From DASXRA01 sp036506155 (GTDB taxonomy: Bacteria; Actinomycetota; Actinomycetes; Mycobacteriales; Jatrophihabitantaceae), in assembly GCA_036506155.1 (NCBI GenBank), contig DASXSF010000157.1, positions 62,001 to 126,000 on the forward strand: 64,000 nucleotides of DNA. Reading direction: 5' to 3'. Of this stretch, positions 24,165-32,760 are shown one piece after another. Position numbers and translations under genes: made by a program. How positions within the stretch are numbered: the stretch's first letter is position 1; each line of letters begins with the position of its first letter. Under the pieces are notes generated by a model. That model was not told where the DNA came from, made no database searches, and was given only the letters and a program-made list of their open reading frames with translations.

Positions 24165-27006
24165 CAAACGACGAAGTTGACCAGCCGGCCCGGCACGATG
24201 ACGGTTCGCCGCACCTCGCGACCGTCGAGTGCGGCGACCACCTTCGCGTCCGCTCCGGCGGCCGACTCCAAAGCGGCGTTGTCGGCGCCGGCCGGCACGG
24301 TGATCACCGCGCGTACTTTGCCGTTCACCTGCACCGGGACGTCGATCATGTCCTCGACGAGCAGTGCCGGGTCGGCCTCAGGGAACGGCTCCCAGGCCAG
24401 GGACCCGGGGTGGCCCAGGCGCGACCACAACTCCTCGGCGATGTGCGGGGCCAGCGGCGCCAACATGAGCACCAGTGGCTCCGCGACGCGCCGGGGTACT
24501 CCGCCAGTCGGATATGCGGCGACGATTGCGTTGTTCAGTTCGGTGATCCGGGCGATCGAGGTGTTGAACCGGAGCGACTCGTACCCGTCGCGCACGGCGT
24601 GAATCGTCTTGTGCAGCACGTGGTTCAGCTCGTCAGGCACGGGGTCGTCGGATACGTGGACCTCGTCGGTCTGCTCGTCGATGACCACTCGCCACACTCG
24701 CTGCAGCAGACGGTACGGGCCGGCGATGGCCTTCGTTTCCCAGGGCCGCGACTGCTCCAGCGGGCCGCCGAACATCTCGAACAGCCGGAACGTGTCACAG
24801 CCGTAGTTCGCGATGAACTCGTCGGGTGTGATGACGTTCTTCAGGCTCTTGCCGATCTTGCCGAACTCCCGCTTCACGCGTTCGCCGTCGTAGTAGAAGG
24901 CGCCGTCGCGCTCCTCCACCTGCGCTGCCTCGACGTAGCTGCCTTGCGCGTTCGTATACGCGGGCAACTGCAGGTAGCCCTGATTGATCAGCCGGTGGTA
25001 CGGCTCGGCGCTGCTCAGGTAGCCCAGGTCGAACAGCACCTTGTGCCAGAACCTCGCGTACAGCAGGTGCAGCACCGCGTGCTCGACGCCGCCGACGTAG
25101 AGTCCTACTCCGCCGGCCGGCCGGTCGCCGGTCGGGCCCATCCAGTACTGCTCGATCTCAGGATCGACCAGCGCCTGATCGTCGTGCGGGTCTAGGTAGC
25201 GCAGCTCGTACCAGCACGACCCCGCCCAGTTGGGCATCGTGTTCGTCTCGCGGCGATATCGCTTCGGCCCGTCGCCCAGGTCCAAGGTGACGTTTACCCA
25301 GTCGGTCAGCCGGCCCAGCGGAGGTTCGGGCTCGGAGTCGGCGTCGTCCGGCGGGTAGGTGCGCGGCGAGAAGTCGTTCGTGTCGGGCAGCTCCAGCGGC
25401 AGCATCGAATCCGGCAGCGCGACGGGCATGCCGTGTTCGTCGTACACGATGGGGAACGGTTCGCCCCAGTATCGCTGCCGGGAGAACAGCCAATCGCGCA
25501 GCCGGTAGGTGACCGCCGCGCGCCCATGCCCGTACTCCTCCAGCCAGGCGACGATCGCTGCCTTGGCGTCGGCAACGTTCTTGCCCGACAGGAAGCCGGA
25601 GTTGATCGCCGGACCGTCGCCCAGATACGCCTTGCCCTCGAACCCCTCCGGCGGCTGCACGGTGCGCACGATCGGCAGCTCGAAGACCTCGGCGAACTCC
25701 CAGTCACGCTCGTCCTGCCCGGGGACGGCCATGATCGCCCCGTGCCGTAACCCATCAGGACGTAGTCGGCAATGAAGATCGGCATTCCGGTTCCGGTTGC
25801 CGGGTTGGTGGCGAACGAACCCGTGAACACGCCGGTCTTCTCCTTGGCCACGCCGGCCTGGCGTTCCAGCTCGGAACGCCCGGCGATCGCCTTGCGGTAG
25901 GCGGCCACCGCGTCGACCGGGGTAGTGGCATCGCCCGTCCACGCCGGTTCGGTGCCGTCCGGCCAGGCGTCGGCGGTCAGTGCGTCCACCAGGGGGTGTT
26001 CGGGCGCGAGCACCATGTAGGTCGCGCCGAACAGGGTGTCCGGGCGAGTCGTGAACACCTCAAGGTTGCCCGCCGGCGTGGCGAACTTGATATGTGCGCC
26101 GGTCGACTTGCCGATCCAGTTGCGCTGCATGGCCCGGACGTTGTCCGGCCAGTCGATCAGGTCCAGGTCACGGACCAGTCGGTCGGCGTACGCCGTGATG
26201 CGCATCATCCATTGGGCCAGGGGCTTGCGGAACACCGGGAAGTTGCCGCGTTCGCTGCGTCCATCGGCGGTGACCTCCTCGTCGGCCAGGACCGTGCCCA
26301 GCCCGGGGCACCAGTTGACGACCGCCTCGGCCCGATAGACCAGCCGGTGATTGTCGATCACCTGGCGGCGCTGGAGCTCAGTCAGCTCGGACCATGACTT
26401 ACCGAACGGGTTGGTGCCCGCACCCGGGTGGCGAACGTCGGCGTCCAGCTCGGCAATCAGCTCCGCGATGGGCCGCGCTGAGTCGCCTTCCGTGTCGTAC
26501 CAGGAATCGAAGATCTTGCAGAAGATCCACTGTGTCCAGCGGTAGTACTCGGGGTCCGTCGTGGCGATGCTGCGGCGCGTGTCATGGCTCATGCCCAGCC
26601 GGCGCAGCTGCCGGCGGAACTCGTCGATATTGGCATAAGTCGTGGTGCGCGGATGCTGGCCGGTCTGCACCGCGTACTGCTCGGCCGGCAGCCCGAACGC
26701 GTCGAACCCCATCGTGTACAGCACGTTCTCCCCACGCATGCGCAGGTAACGCGTGTAGACGTCCGTGCCGATGTAGCCCAGCGGGTGGCCGACGTGCAAC
26801 CCGGTGCCGGACGGGTAGGGGAACATGTCCAATACGAACGCGTGCGGGCGCTCGGCAACCTCGTCGAAGCCGTCGCTGAGGTCACCCTTCGGGTTGGGCG
26901 TGTAGAACGTGCCCTCGGCGGCCCAGCGATCCTGCCAGGAGGTCTCGATCCGGTGGGCCAGTTCGGCGTCGTACCGGAACGGCGGGGTGTCGTCGGCGCT
27001 CGTCAT
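24164..27006 (-). CDS. leuS: Leucyl-tRNA synthetase, interrupted by a one-base frameshift
   Basis: LeuRS attaches leucine to tRNA(Leu). The N-terminal frame (27006 to about 25740) carries the ATP-binding HVGH at residues 71-74 and most of the editing domain; the C-terminal frame (to 24164) carries KIGKSLKN (the KMSKS loop) and the anticodon-binding region. The two frames join at IADYVLMGYGTG / AIMAVPGQDERDWEFAEVF. Adding one C to the CCCC run at 25738-25741 (plus strand) restores a continuous ~947-residue protein of normal length. leuS is essential, so a sequencing or assembly error is the most likely cause. A leader with attenuator features precedes it. Confidence 0.93.
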
Positions 27007-27038
27007 CTGCTGTCTGCTCCTGCTCTGGGATACCGGGC

Positions 27039-27071
27039 AAACGAAAGCCTCCGCGAAAGGATCGCAGAGGC
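27039..27071 (-). terminator. Candidate attenuator terminator in the leuS leader
   Basis: Read on the minus strand, GCCTCTGCGA and CGCGGAGGC (27047-27071) form a hairpin closed by TCCTTT, followed immediately by TTTCGTTT (27046-27039). This intrinsic terminator lies 33 bases before the leuS start, hence inside its transcript. With the Leu-rich leader peptide and the upstream hairpin it suggests transcription attenuation of leuS. Confidence 0.7.
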
Positions 27072-27074
27072 TCA

Positions 27075-27106
27075 GCCGCGCTGACGTAGTACCTGGTCAG
27101 CGCGGC
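27075..27106 (-). promoter_or_regulatory. Perfect 11-bp hairpin in the leuS leader
   Basis: GCCGCGCTGAC (27075-27085) pairs exactly with GTCAGCGCGGC (27096-27106) around a 10-base loop. The 5' arm on the RNA includes the leader-peptide stop codon and starts a few bases after the three Leu codons, where a stalled ribosome would cover it. Its 3' arm could pair weakly with the 5' arm of the following terminator (GCGCGGC with GCCTCTGC around UGA), as an antiterminator would (inference). Confidence 0.6.
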
Positions 27107-27135
27107 CCGGTAAGGAGCAGGCAGTGATACCTCAC
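27097..27135 (-). CDS. Candidate leuS leader peptide with three consecutive Leu codons
   Basis: GTG at 27135 opens a 12-codon frame, MRYHCLLLTGPR, ending in TGA at 27097-27099; the Leu codons CTG CTC CTT occupy 27112-27120. A -10-like TATCAT ends 6 bases before the GTG, so the mRNA could start at the GTG itself (leaderless translation, common in actinobacteria). No Shine-Dalgarno is seen. Two hairpins follow, the second with a U-rich tail. The architecture is that of a classical amino-acid attenuator; expression is unproven. Confidence 0.6.
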   Translation of the reverse strand: MRYHCLLLTGPR

Positions 27136-27193
27136 CCCGCCATGATAAGCGATACGTGCGGTGCGAAGCCGAGCCCGCACCACGCCACCGAGC

Positions 27194-27290
27194 GATGAGC
27201 GCTCGCGCGAAGAGCCCGCCTGCCGCGAAGCGGCCTGCGCCGAAGGCGCGGAGCGGCGCACGAGACGGGCCCGAGCGAAACGAGCGGTCC
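27194..27290 (+). repeat. Dispersed repeat, copy 1
   Basis: It begins GATGAGCGCTCGCGCGAAGA, continues through a GCGGCC-GCGCCG-AGGCGCG core and ends CCGAGCGAAACGAGCGGT. It lies between the gpgP 3' end and the leuS leader. It shares the 5' block, core and 3' block with copy 3 at 60441. The surrounding sequence has no gene. Confidence 0.7.
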
Positions 27291-27457
27291 GGATCGCGCG
27301 CCGCCGAGGCGGAGAAAATAAGGTGCTCGCCCCGCGTCCGCTGTCCGTCGCCACCGGGCGCGGGGGCACCTGACAGCAAGGTCAGGTCGGTGCAAACGGT
27401 GCGACAAGCCGCTACCGTGTCATGTCACTACGGTGCCATCGTGCTCCGGTCGGCTGG

Positions 27458-28123
27458 TCACGCCTCGGCGTCAGCTGCATCCTCTTCGAGGTCGAGGCGC
27501 GGGATGACGGGGCCAGGCGCACCCACGTTGTGTGCGCGGAGCTCCCATCGCGAGCCGTGCCGCAATTCGGACCAGTGGCAGTTGGCGAGCGGCGCAATGA
27601 CAGGGTCACGTGCCGGCAGGCCCAAGAGTCCTGCACACAATGCCATCGCGGTAGCACTGTGTGTGACGATCACCGCGAGGTGGACGCTGTCGTCGATCTC
27701 GGTGAACGCCTCGAGCGCCCGCGCGGCGACCTGCTCGCGGGTCTCGCCACCGCGACGGCTGACGTCACGTCCGGCCATCCAGTCGGCGAACTCGTCCGGA
27801 TACCGCTCGGCCACCTCGTCCCGGGTGAGCCCCTCCCAGTGCCCGAGCGAGCGCTCCCGAAAGCGCGGCTCGGGCACCACGGGCAGCCCGGTGATCTCGG
27901 CAAGTGGTGCGGCAGTCTGCAACGCTCGCTTGGCGTCCGAGGACACGACGAGATCCGGTTTGAGCGCGCCGACCAACGCGGCAACTTCGAACGCCTGTGC
28001 CTTGCCGGCGTCGTCCAGCGGCGGGTCTGCCTGGCCTTGGAAGCGGTGCTGCGCATTCCAGGCCGTACGACCGTGACGCAGCAACAGCACCCGGCGCTTG
28101 GCGACGAGGCGGTCGCCGGTCAT
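27458..28123 (-). CDS. gpgP: Histidine phosphatase, probable glucosyl-3-phosphoglycerate phosphatase
   Basis: This 221-residue phosphoglycerate-mutase-like phosphatase has LLRHGRTAWN with nucleophile H17, RFRERSLG with E90 and the second histidine H155 (VTHSATA). In Mycobacterium the gene in the same position (after nadD and rsfS) is gpgP, which dephosphorylates glucosyl-3-phosphoglycerate in glucosylglycerate/methylglucose-lipopolysaccharide synthesis; I transfer the name by this synteny, with less certainty about substrate. ATG 28123 overlaps the rsfS stop by ATGA. Confidence 0.8.
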   Translation of the reverse strand: MTGDRLVAKRRVLLLRHGRTAWNAQHRFQGQADPPLDDAGKAQAFEVAALVGALKPDLVVSSDAKRALQTAAPLAEITGLPVVPEPRFRERSLGHWEGLTRDEVAERYPDEFADWMAGRDVSRRGGETREQVAARALEAFTEIDDSVHLAVIVTHSATAMALCAGLLGLPARDPVIAPLANCHWSELRHGSRWELRAHNVGAPGPVIPRLDLEEDAADAEA

Positions 28124-28488
28124 TGTGGGCCGTCCGGAACGAAGTCGATGGTCGGGCAGTCCTTCCACAACCGCTCGAGCGCGTAGTACAGCCGCTCCTC
28201 GGCGTGCTGCACGTGCACGACGATGTCGGCGTAGTCGAGCAGCACCCAGCGGCCGTCGCGCCGCCCTTCGCGGCGCAGCGGCTTCACCCCGGCCTCGCGA
28301 AGCTTCTCCTCCACCTCGTCGACGATCGCCTCGACCTGCCGCTCGTTGCTGCCCGTCGCGATCACGAAGACGTCCGTTATCACAAGCCGCTCGCTCACGT
28401 CGATGAGGACGATGTCGGTGGCGAGCTTGTCCGCGGCGGCGTTGGCGGCTACCAGAGCGAGTTCGCGGGCGGTGTCCGTGGCCGTCAC
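28120..28488 (-). CDS. rsfS: Ribosome silencing factor RsfS
   Basis: This 122-residue Iojap-family protein binds L14 on the 50S subunit and blocks subunit joining when nutrients are scarce. Typical elements are VLIDVSERLVITDVFVIATG, RQVEAIVDEVEEKLR and WVLLDYADIVVHV. It lies 25 bases after nadD and overlaps the next gene, giving the conserved nadD-rsfS-gpgP unit. Confidence 0.95.
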   Translation of the reverse strand: MTATDTARELALVAANAAADKLATDIVLIDVSERLVITDVFVIATGSNERQVEAIVDEVEEKLREAGVKPLRREGRRDGRWVLLDYADIVVHVQHAEERLYYALERLWKDCPTIDFVPDGPQ

Positions 28489-28513
28489 AGGCAGGCCTTC
28501 CCGGGGAGCACAG

Positions 28514-29116
28514 TCACGTGGGCGAGCCTACGTCGCGGTACAGGTGATGCTTCGCGATGTACTGGACAACGCCGTCCGGTACCAGGTACCAGATCGGCCG
28601 GCCGCTGCGGACACGATCGCGGACCGCACTCGACGAGATCGCCATCGCCGGAACGTCGATCAAGGTAACCGTGTCGACCGGCAGGTGCGCGTCGGACAGC
28701 TCGTAGCCCGGACGGGTCACCCCGATGAACCGGGCCAGCCGCAGCGCATCCTCGTGCTCGTGCCAGGACAGGATTTGCGCCAGCGCGTCCGCCCCGGTGA
28801 TGAAGTACAACTCGGCTGCGGGCCGCAACAGGGTGATGTCCCGGATCGTGTCGATCGTGTAGGTCGGACCGGGCCGGTCGATATCGACCCGGCTCACCCA
28901 GAACTGCGGATTCGAGGCCGTCGCGATCACGGTCATGAGGTAGCGGTGCTCTGCCGGGCTGACTTCGCGCTCGGACTTCTGGTACGGCGCACCCGTGGGG
29001 ACGAAAATTACCTCGTCGAGCCCGAAGCTGTGCGCCGCCTCGCTGGCCGCGACGAGGTGGCCGTGATGGATCGGGTCGAACGTCCCGCCCATGATCCCGA
29101 CTCGTCGCCGCGACAT
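28514..29116 (-). CDS. nadD: Nicotinate-nucleotide adenylyltransferase
   Basis: This 200-residue nucleotidyltransferase converts nicotinate mononucleotide and ATP to deamido-NAD. The N-terminal MGGTFDPIHHGH (about 9-20) is the nucleotidyltransferase HxGH motif, and ISSSAVRDRV near residue 160 corresponds to the C-terminal ISSTxxR motif. The length is normal. It is first gene of the nadD-rsfS-gpgP operon; proA, usually just upstream, is here displaced by a two-component remnant, a DUF1707 gene and other sequence. Confidence 0.96.
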   Translation of the reverse strand: MSRRRVGIMGGTFDPIHHGHLVAASEAAHSFGLDEVIFVPTGAPYQKSEREVSPAEHRYLMTVIATASNPQFWVSRVDIDRPGPTYTIDTIRDITLLRPAAELYFITGADALAQILSWHEHEDALRLARFIGVTRPGYELSDAHLPVDTVTLIDVPAMAISSSAVRDRVRSGRPIWYLVPDGVVQYIAKHHLYRDVGSPT

Positions 29117-29239
29117 AGAGCGTGATCCTACGTACCCCGCGCTCGTACTAACCGCACCGCGAACGCCAGTGCTGGCGCCATCGAGCCGGGCTGCGGGCCT
29201 CGGCAGACTCGATCGCGTGAGCTGGCAAGCTGGACGGAC

Positions 29240-29725
29240 ATGAACGAGCAGGCCCGGGCGTTCCTCCGCGGACCGGTCGCGGCGCGATCCTGGGCGAGTT
29301 TCGGCTACCTGCTGATCAGCGCGCCTCTCGCGCTGGTCGGGTTCTGCTTCACCGTGACGTTCCTGGCGGCCGGCACGCTGCTCGCGATCACCTTCCTGGG
29401 CCTGCCGCTGATCGGGTTGACGGTGCTAGCCGGGCGGTGGTTCGGGCGAGTGCACCGCGCATTGGGCCGTGCCGTGGTCGGGATCCGCATCGCCGACCCG
29501 CCGCCGTTTCGCCGCAACCCGGGGCTGCTGGGCTGGCTCGGCGCGGCGTTGGCCGACGGCACAGGATGGCGGGCCCTCGGGTATCTGATCGTCAAGTTCG
29601 TGCTGGGGATGGCCGGCGCATTCGGTGCGTGCGTGCTCTGGATGTGGGCGGCGCTGGCGTTCACGTACCCCGTCTGGTGGCAGGTGTTCGACCCCACCAA
29701 CGCGGACTCGCAAGGGGTCGTCCAT
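29240..29725 (+). pseudogene. N-terminal sensor domain of a truncated histidine kinase
   Basis: About 160 residues match the membrane 'putative sensor' domain that opens many actinobacterial NarL-partner kinases: FLRGPVAARSWASFGYLL, several hydrophobic segments, a PPPFRRNPGLLGWLGAAL stretch and FTYPVWWQVFDPTNADSQG. In intact relatives, HAMP/dimerisation and HATPase domains follow. Here the sequence switches at about 29725 directly into a response-regulator gene in another frame, so the kinase core is gone. Read-through in the sensor frame reaches a stop at 30022 without meaning. Confidence 0.8.
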
Positions 29726-30183
29726 TGCTGCGTGCCGCCATCGCGATCCGCCGCGAACGCCCTGGCGTCGGGGTCCTGGTGTTCTCGCAGTGGATCGAGA
29801 CACGCTATGCCGCCGAGCTGCTCGCCACGTCGTCGGCGGGAGTCGGATATCTGCTCAAGGATCGCGTCGCCGACGTCGGGGAGTTCCTGGATGCGCTCAC
29901 CCGGGTCGCCGCAGGCGGCACTGCGCTCGATCCGGAGGTCGTCACCCAGCTCTTCGGGGCCAGCCGCCGAGGCGATGCCCTGGCGGTGCTCACGCCCCGC
30001 GAGCGTGAGGTGCTCGGCCTGATGGCCGAGGGCCGGTCCAACGCGGCAATCGCGCGGCGCCTGGTCGTCACGGAGCGGGCGGTCGAGAAGCACGTGGCCA
30101 ACATCTTCAGCAAGCTCGATCTGCCACCGTCCGAAGAGGATCACCGGCGTGTGCTCGCCGTGCTGCGCTACCTCGACTCTTAA
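29725..30183 (+). pseudogene. C-terminal part of a NarL-type response regulator (phospho-acceptor deleted)
   Basis: From LLRAAIAIRRERPGVGVLVF onward this is the last half of a receiver domain (SAGVGYLLKDRVADVGEFLDAL) followed by a complete LuxR-type HTH (LTPREREVLGLMAEGRSNAAI...FSKLDLPPSEEDHRRVLAVL). The first ~65 receiver residues, including the phosphorylated Asp, are missing. It has no start of its own in the expected place. It is joined to the sensor fragment by an apparent deletion of the kinase core and the receiver beginning. Confidence 0.82.
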
Positions 30184-30219
30184 TGGCACGCCGCGGTAAC
30201 AGTCATTACAGTGTTGCTC

Positions 30220-30594
30220 ATGGGTGAGCTTCGCATCGGCACCGCAGAGCGGGAGCGCGCCGCCGCCGAATTGGGCGAGCACTTGGCCGCCGGGCGGCTC
30301 ACCACGGAGGAGTTCGACGAGCGCGTCCAGCGCGCCTACCAGGCACGCACCGCGTCCGACCTCGCACCGCTGTTCGCCGACCTGCCCGACCTCCACCCGC
30401 CACAGCCTCCGCGCCCCCGGACGAATTGGTGGCCGGCATTCGCGGTCCTGCTTGTCCTGGCGTGCGTCGCCTGGGTGGCGTTCCTGCGGGTACCCCCGTT
30501 CTTCCTGTTCCCGTTCATCTGGATCTTCTTCGTGGGACGCCGCTTCGGGGGTCCGCGCTTCGGCAGGCGCCCCTTCGTACCACACCGCTACTGA
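30220..30594 (+). CDS. DUF1707 (SHOCT-like) membrane protein
   Basis: This 124-residue protein has the DUF1707 domain at the start (MGELRIGTAERERAAAELGE, then GRLTTEEFDERVQRAYQART), then a Pro-rich linker and a hydrophobic pair of segments (about 71-105). DUF1707 proteins are common, little-understood actinobacterial membrane proteins, some with a regulatory link to sensor systems. ATG 30220 was chosen over the GTG at 30211. It converges on proA after 12 bases. Confidence 0.8.
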   Translation: MGELRIGTAERERAAAELGEHLAAGRLTTEEFDERVQRAYQARTASDLAPLFADLPDLHPPQPPRPRTNWWPAFAVLLVLACVAWVAFLRVPPFFLFPFIWIFFVGRRFGGPRFGRRPFVPHRY

Positions 30595-30606
30595 CGGGTA
30601 GGGGCG

Positions 30607-31863
30607 CTACCGCACCTGGCCGTCGCCGGTCACGACCCATTTGGTCGTGGTGAGCTCGGGCAGTCCCATTGGCCCTCGAGCGTGCATCTTCTGAGTGGAG
30701 ATGCCGATCTCGGCACCGAATCCGAACTCTGCGCCGTCGGTGAACCGCGTCGAGGCGTTGACCATGACGGCGGCCGAATCAACGTGCGCGACGAAGCGCC
30801 GGGCCGTATCGAGGTCGCGAGTGACAATCGCCTCGGTGTGCCCGGACGACCAGTGACGGATGTGGGCGATCGCGTCGTCGACGTCGTCGACGACACGGGC
30901 CGCCAGGTCGAGGGACAAGTACTCGGTGGCCCAGTCGTCGTCCGTGGCCGGGGTCGCACCCGCCGCCATGAACGCGGCGTCGCCGTGCACCGTTACGCCA
31001 CTCGCCGAAAGCGCAGCGACGACGCGCGGCACGAACTCGGCGGCCACCGCACGGTGCACCAGCAGCGTCTCGGCCGCATTGCACACGCTCGGTCGAGACG
31101 TCTTGGCGTTGAGGACAATGCGTTCGGCCATGTCGAGATCGGCAGTGGCGTCGACATAGATGTGGACGTTGCCCACGCCGGTCTCGATCACCGGCACGGT
31201 CGCGTTGTCCACCACGTAGCTGATCAACCCGGCGCCGCCGCGCGGGATGATCAGGTCTACGAGTCCGCGGGCGCCGAGCAGGTGACCCACGGTGGCGCGG
31301 TCAGTGCCCGGTACGAGTTGCACGGCATCGCGGGGTAGCCCGGCCTTCTCGGCCGCGCCGGACAGCACCTCGACGAGCGCGGTATTCGACCGGTACGCCG
31401 ACGCGGACCCGCGCAGCAGCACGGCGTTGCCGCTCTTGAGCGTGAGCCCCGCGGCATCGACGGTCACGTTCGGCCGTGCCTCGTACACGATCGCGATCAC
31501 GCCGATCGGTACGCGGATCTGCCGGATTTCCAGGCCGTTGGGGCGTGTGTAGCCTCGCACCACCTCCCCCACCGGATCGGGTAGCGCCGCGATCTCGCGG
31601 AGGCCCGTGGCCATGGCCGCGACCCGCTCTCGGGTGAGCGTGAGGCGATCGAGCAGTGCCTCAGGGGTGCCGGCCGCCCGCCCGGCAGCGACGTCTTCGG
31701 CGTTCGCCGCCAGCACCGCGTCGGTCGCCTCGACAAGTGCATCGGCCATGGCGAGCAGGGCCGCGTCCTTCGCCCCACGCGACAGTGGGCCCAGTTCGGC
31801 GGTAGCGTCGCGAGCCCGCATCGCGACGGCGCGGACGTCATCGGCAGTCGCATCGTCACCCAT
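30607..31863 (-). CDS. proA: Glutamate-5-semialdehyde dehydrogenase (gamma-glutamyl phosphate reductase)
   Basis: This 418-residue cytoplasmic ALDH-superfamily enzyme reduces gamma-glutamyl phosphate with NADPH in proline synthesis. The catalytic cysteine is C261 in SRPSVCNAAETLLVH, with the NADP loop IPRGGAGLI and the typical YEARPNVTVDAAGL. Full length. In this genome a GDSL esterase gene sits between proA and proB, which are usually adjacent. Confidence 0.96.
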   Translation of the reverse strand: MGDDATADDVRAVAMRARDATAELGPLSRGAKDAALLAMADALVEATDAVLAANAEDVAAGRAAGTPEALLDRLTLTRERVAAMATGLREIAALPDPVGEVVRGYTRPNGLEIRQIRVPIGVIAIVYEARPNVTVDAAGLTLKSGNAVLLRGSASAYRSNTALVEVLSGAAEKAGLPRDAVQLVPGTDRATVGHLLGARGLVDLIIPRGGAGLISYVVDNATVPVIETGVGNVHIYVDATADLDMAERIVLNAKTSRPSVCNAAETLLVHRAVAAEFVPRVVAALSASGVTVHGDAAFMAAGATPATDDDWATEYLSLDLAARVVDDVDDAIAHIRHWSSGHTEAIVTRDLDTARRFVAHVDSAAVMVNASTRFTDGAEFGFGAEIGISTQKMHARGPMGLPELTTTKWVVTGDGQVR

Positions 31864-31890
31864 GAGCCAAGGTTACGGCGGTGGGCTAGT

Positions 31891-32688
31891 TCAGGTCAGG
31901 TCGTCGTCCACCAGATTGGCGTAAGCGGACTGACCACTCCGGTTTGGGTGGTAGGACTCCATAAGCGGGTTGGACAGCCCGTTGACCCACTCGACGCTGT
32001 CGCACACGGCGTGCCCGATGAACGCCTGCTCCGGGTTGACGAAGGCGAACCCGTGCGCCGAGGCGCGGCCGGCCGTCGTGCTGTCGAGCAGGTCCGCCGT
32101 CTGGTTGAGGATCGATTCGTCATGGGGGCTGAACCATGTCGCCGCATTGCAGTCCACGCCGTTGAACAGCCGCGGGTAGCCCACCACGGTCACGCTCGCT
32201 GTCGTGGCATGCGCGCGGATCGCGCTGTAGAGGGCGTCGAGTCGTCCCGGCAGCGTGTTGCGGATGATGTTCTGCGCGTTCGCGACGGCGTTGTCGCAGT
32301 TACCGAGCCACGACGGTTCGGCGCATGTGGTGATCACCGACGAGAAGTTCGCATCGTTCCCGCCGACCTGCACGGTGACCCACCGGGTCGAGCTCGTCAG
32401 CCCGGTCAGCTGCTTGTTCTGCACATCGGCCGCCTTGGCCCCACTGCATGCGTTGAACGTCAGCGTCGCGGCCACCCGCGCTGCGTCGAGCACCGCGTAT
32501 GCGTACGGCGAGCGGTAACACGAGCCGCTGCTGCTGTAGTAGGTGCGACTGCCCACACCGGAGGCGTACGAGTCGCCGAGCGCCGCGTACTGCGGCGTCG
32601 CAGCGGCCGGCCCGGCGAAGACGGCCATCGCGACGAACGTTCCCGCTGCCGCCAGGCCTGCGATCCCTGCGCTGATTGACCGTCTCAT
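31891..32688 (-). CDS. Secreted SGNH/GDSL esterase or lipase
   Basis: This 265-residue protein has a signal peptide (MRRSISAGIAGLAAAGTFVA to AAA at about 30). The SGNH blocks are block I GDSYASG with nucleophile S40, a block II Gly in the ACSGAKAADV region, block III GGND at 109-112 and block V SYHPN with H247. Six cysteines suggest the three disulfides of Streptomyces scabies-type esterases. It lies between proA and proB on the same strand, with a 72-base gap to proB, so it appears inserted into the proline cluster. Confidence 0.9.
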   Translation of the reverse strand: MRRSISAGIAGLAAAGTFVAMAVFAGPAAATPQYAALGDSYASGVGSRTYYSSSGSCYRSPYAYAVLDAARVAATLTFNACSGAKAADVQNKQLTGLTSSTRWVTVQVGGNDANFSSVITTCAEPSWLGNCDNAVANAQNIIRNTLPGRLDALYSAIRAHATTASVTVVGYPRLFNGVDCNAATWFSPHDESILNQTADLLDSTTAGRASAHGFAFVNPEQAFIGHAVCDSVEWVNGLSNPLMESYHPNRSGQSAYANLVDDDLT

Positions 32689-32760
32689 GCCCTCGCCCTT
32701 CTCGAGCGAACCTCGCGTAAGGTAACTATGCCGTTGCGCCTGGTAGAACGGAAGACGCTT

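Noticed and set aside
27000..27180. T-box riboswitch for leuS
   Set aside because: No T-box consensus (AGGGUGGNACCGCG) or specifier stem is present; the leader peptide with hairpins explains the structure better.
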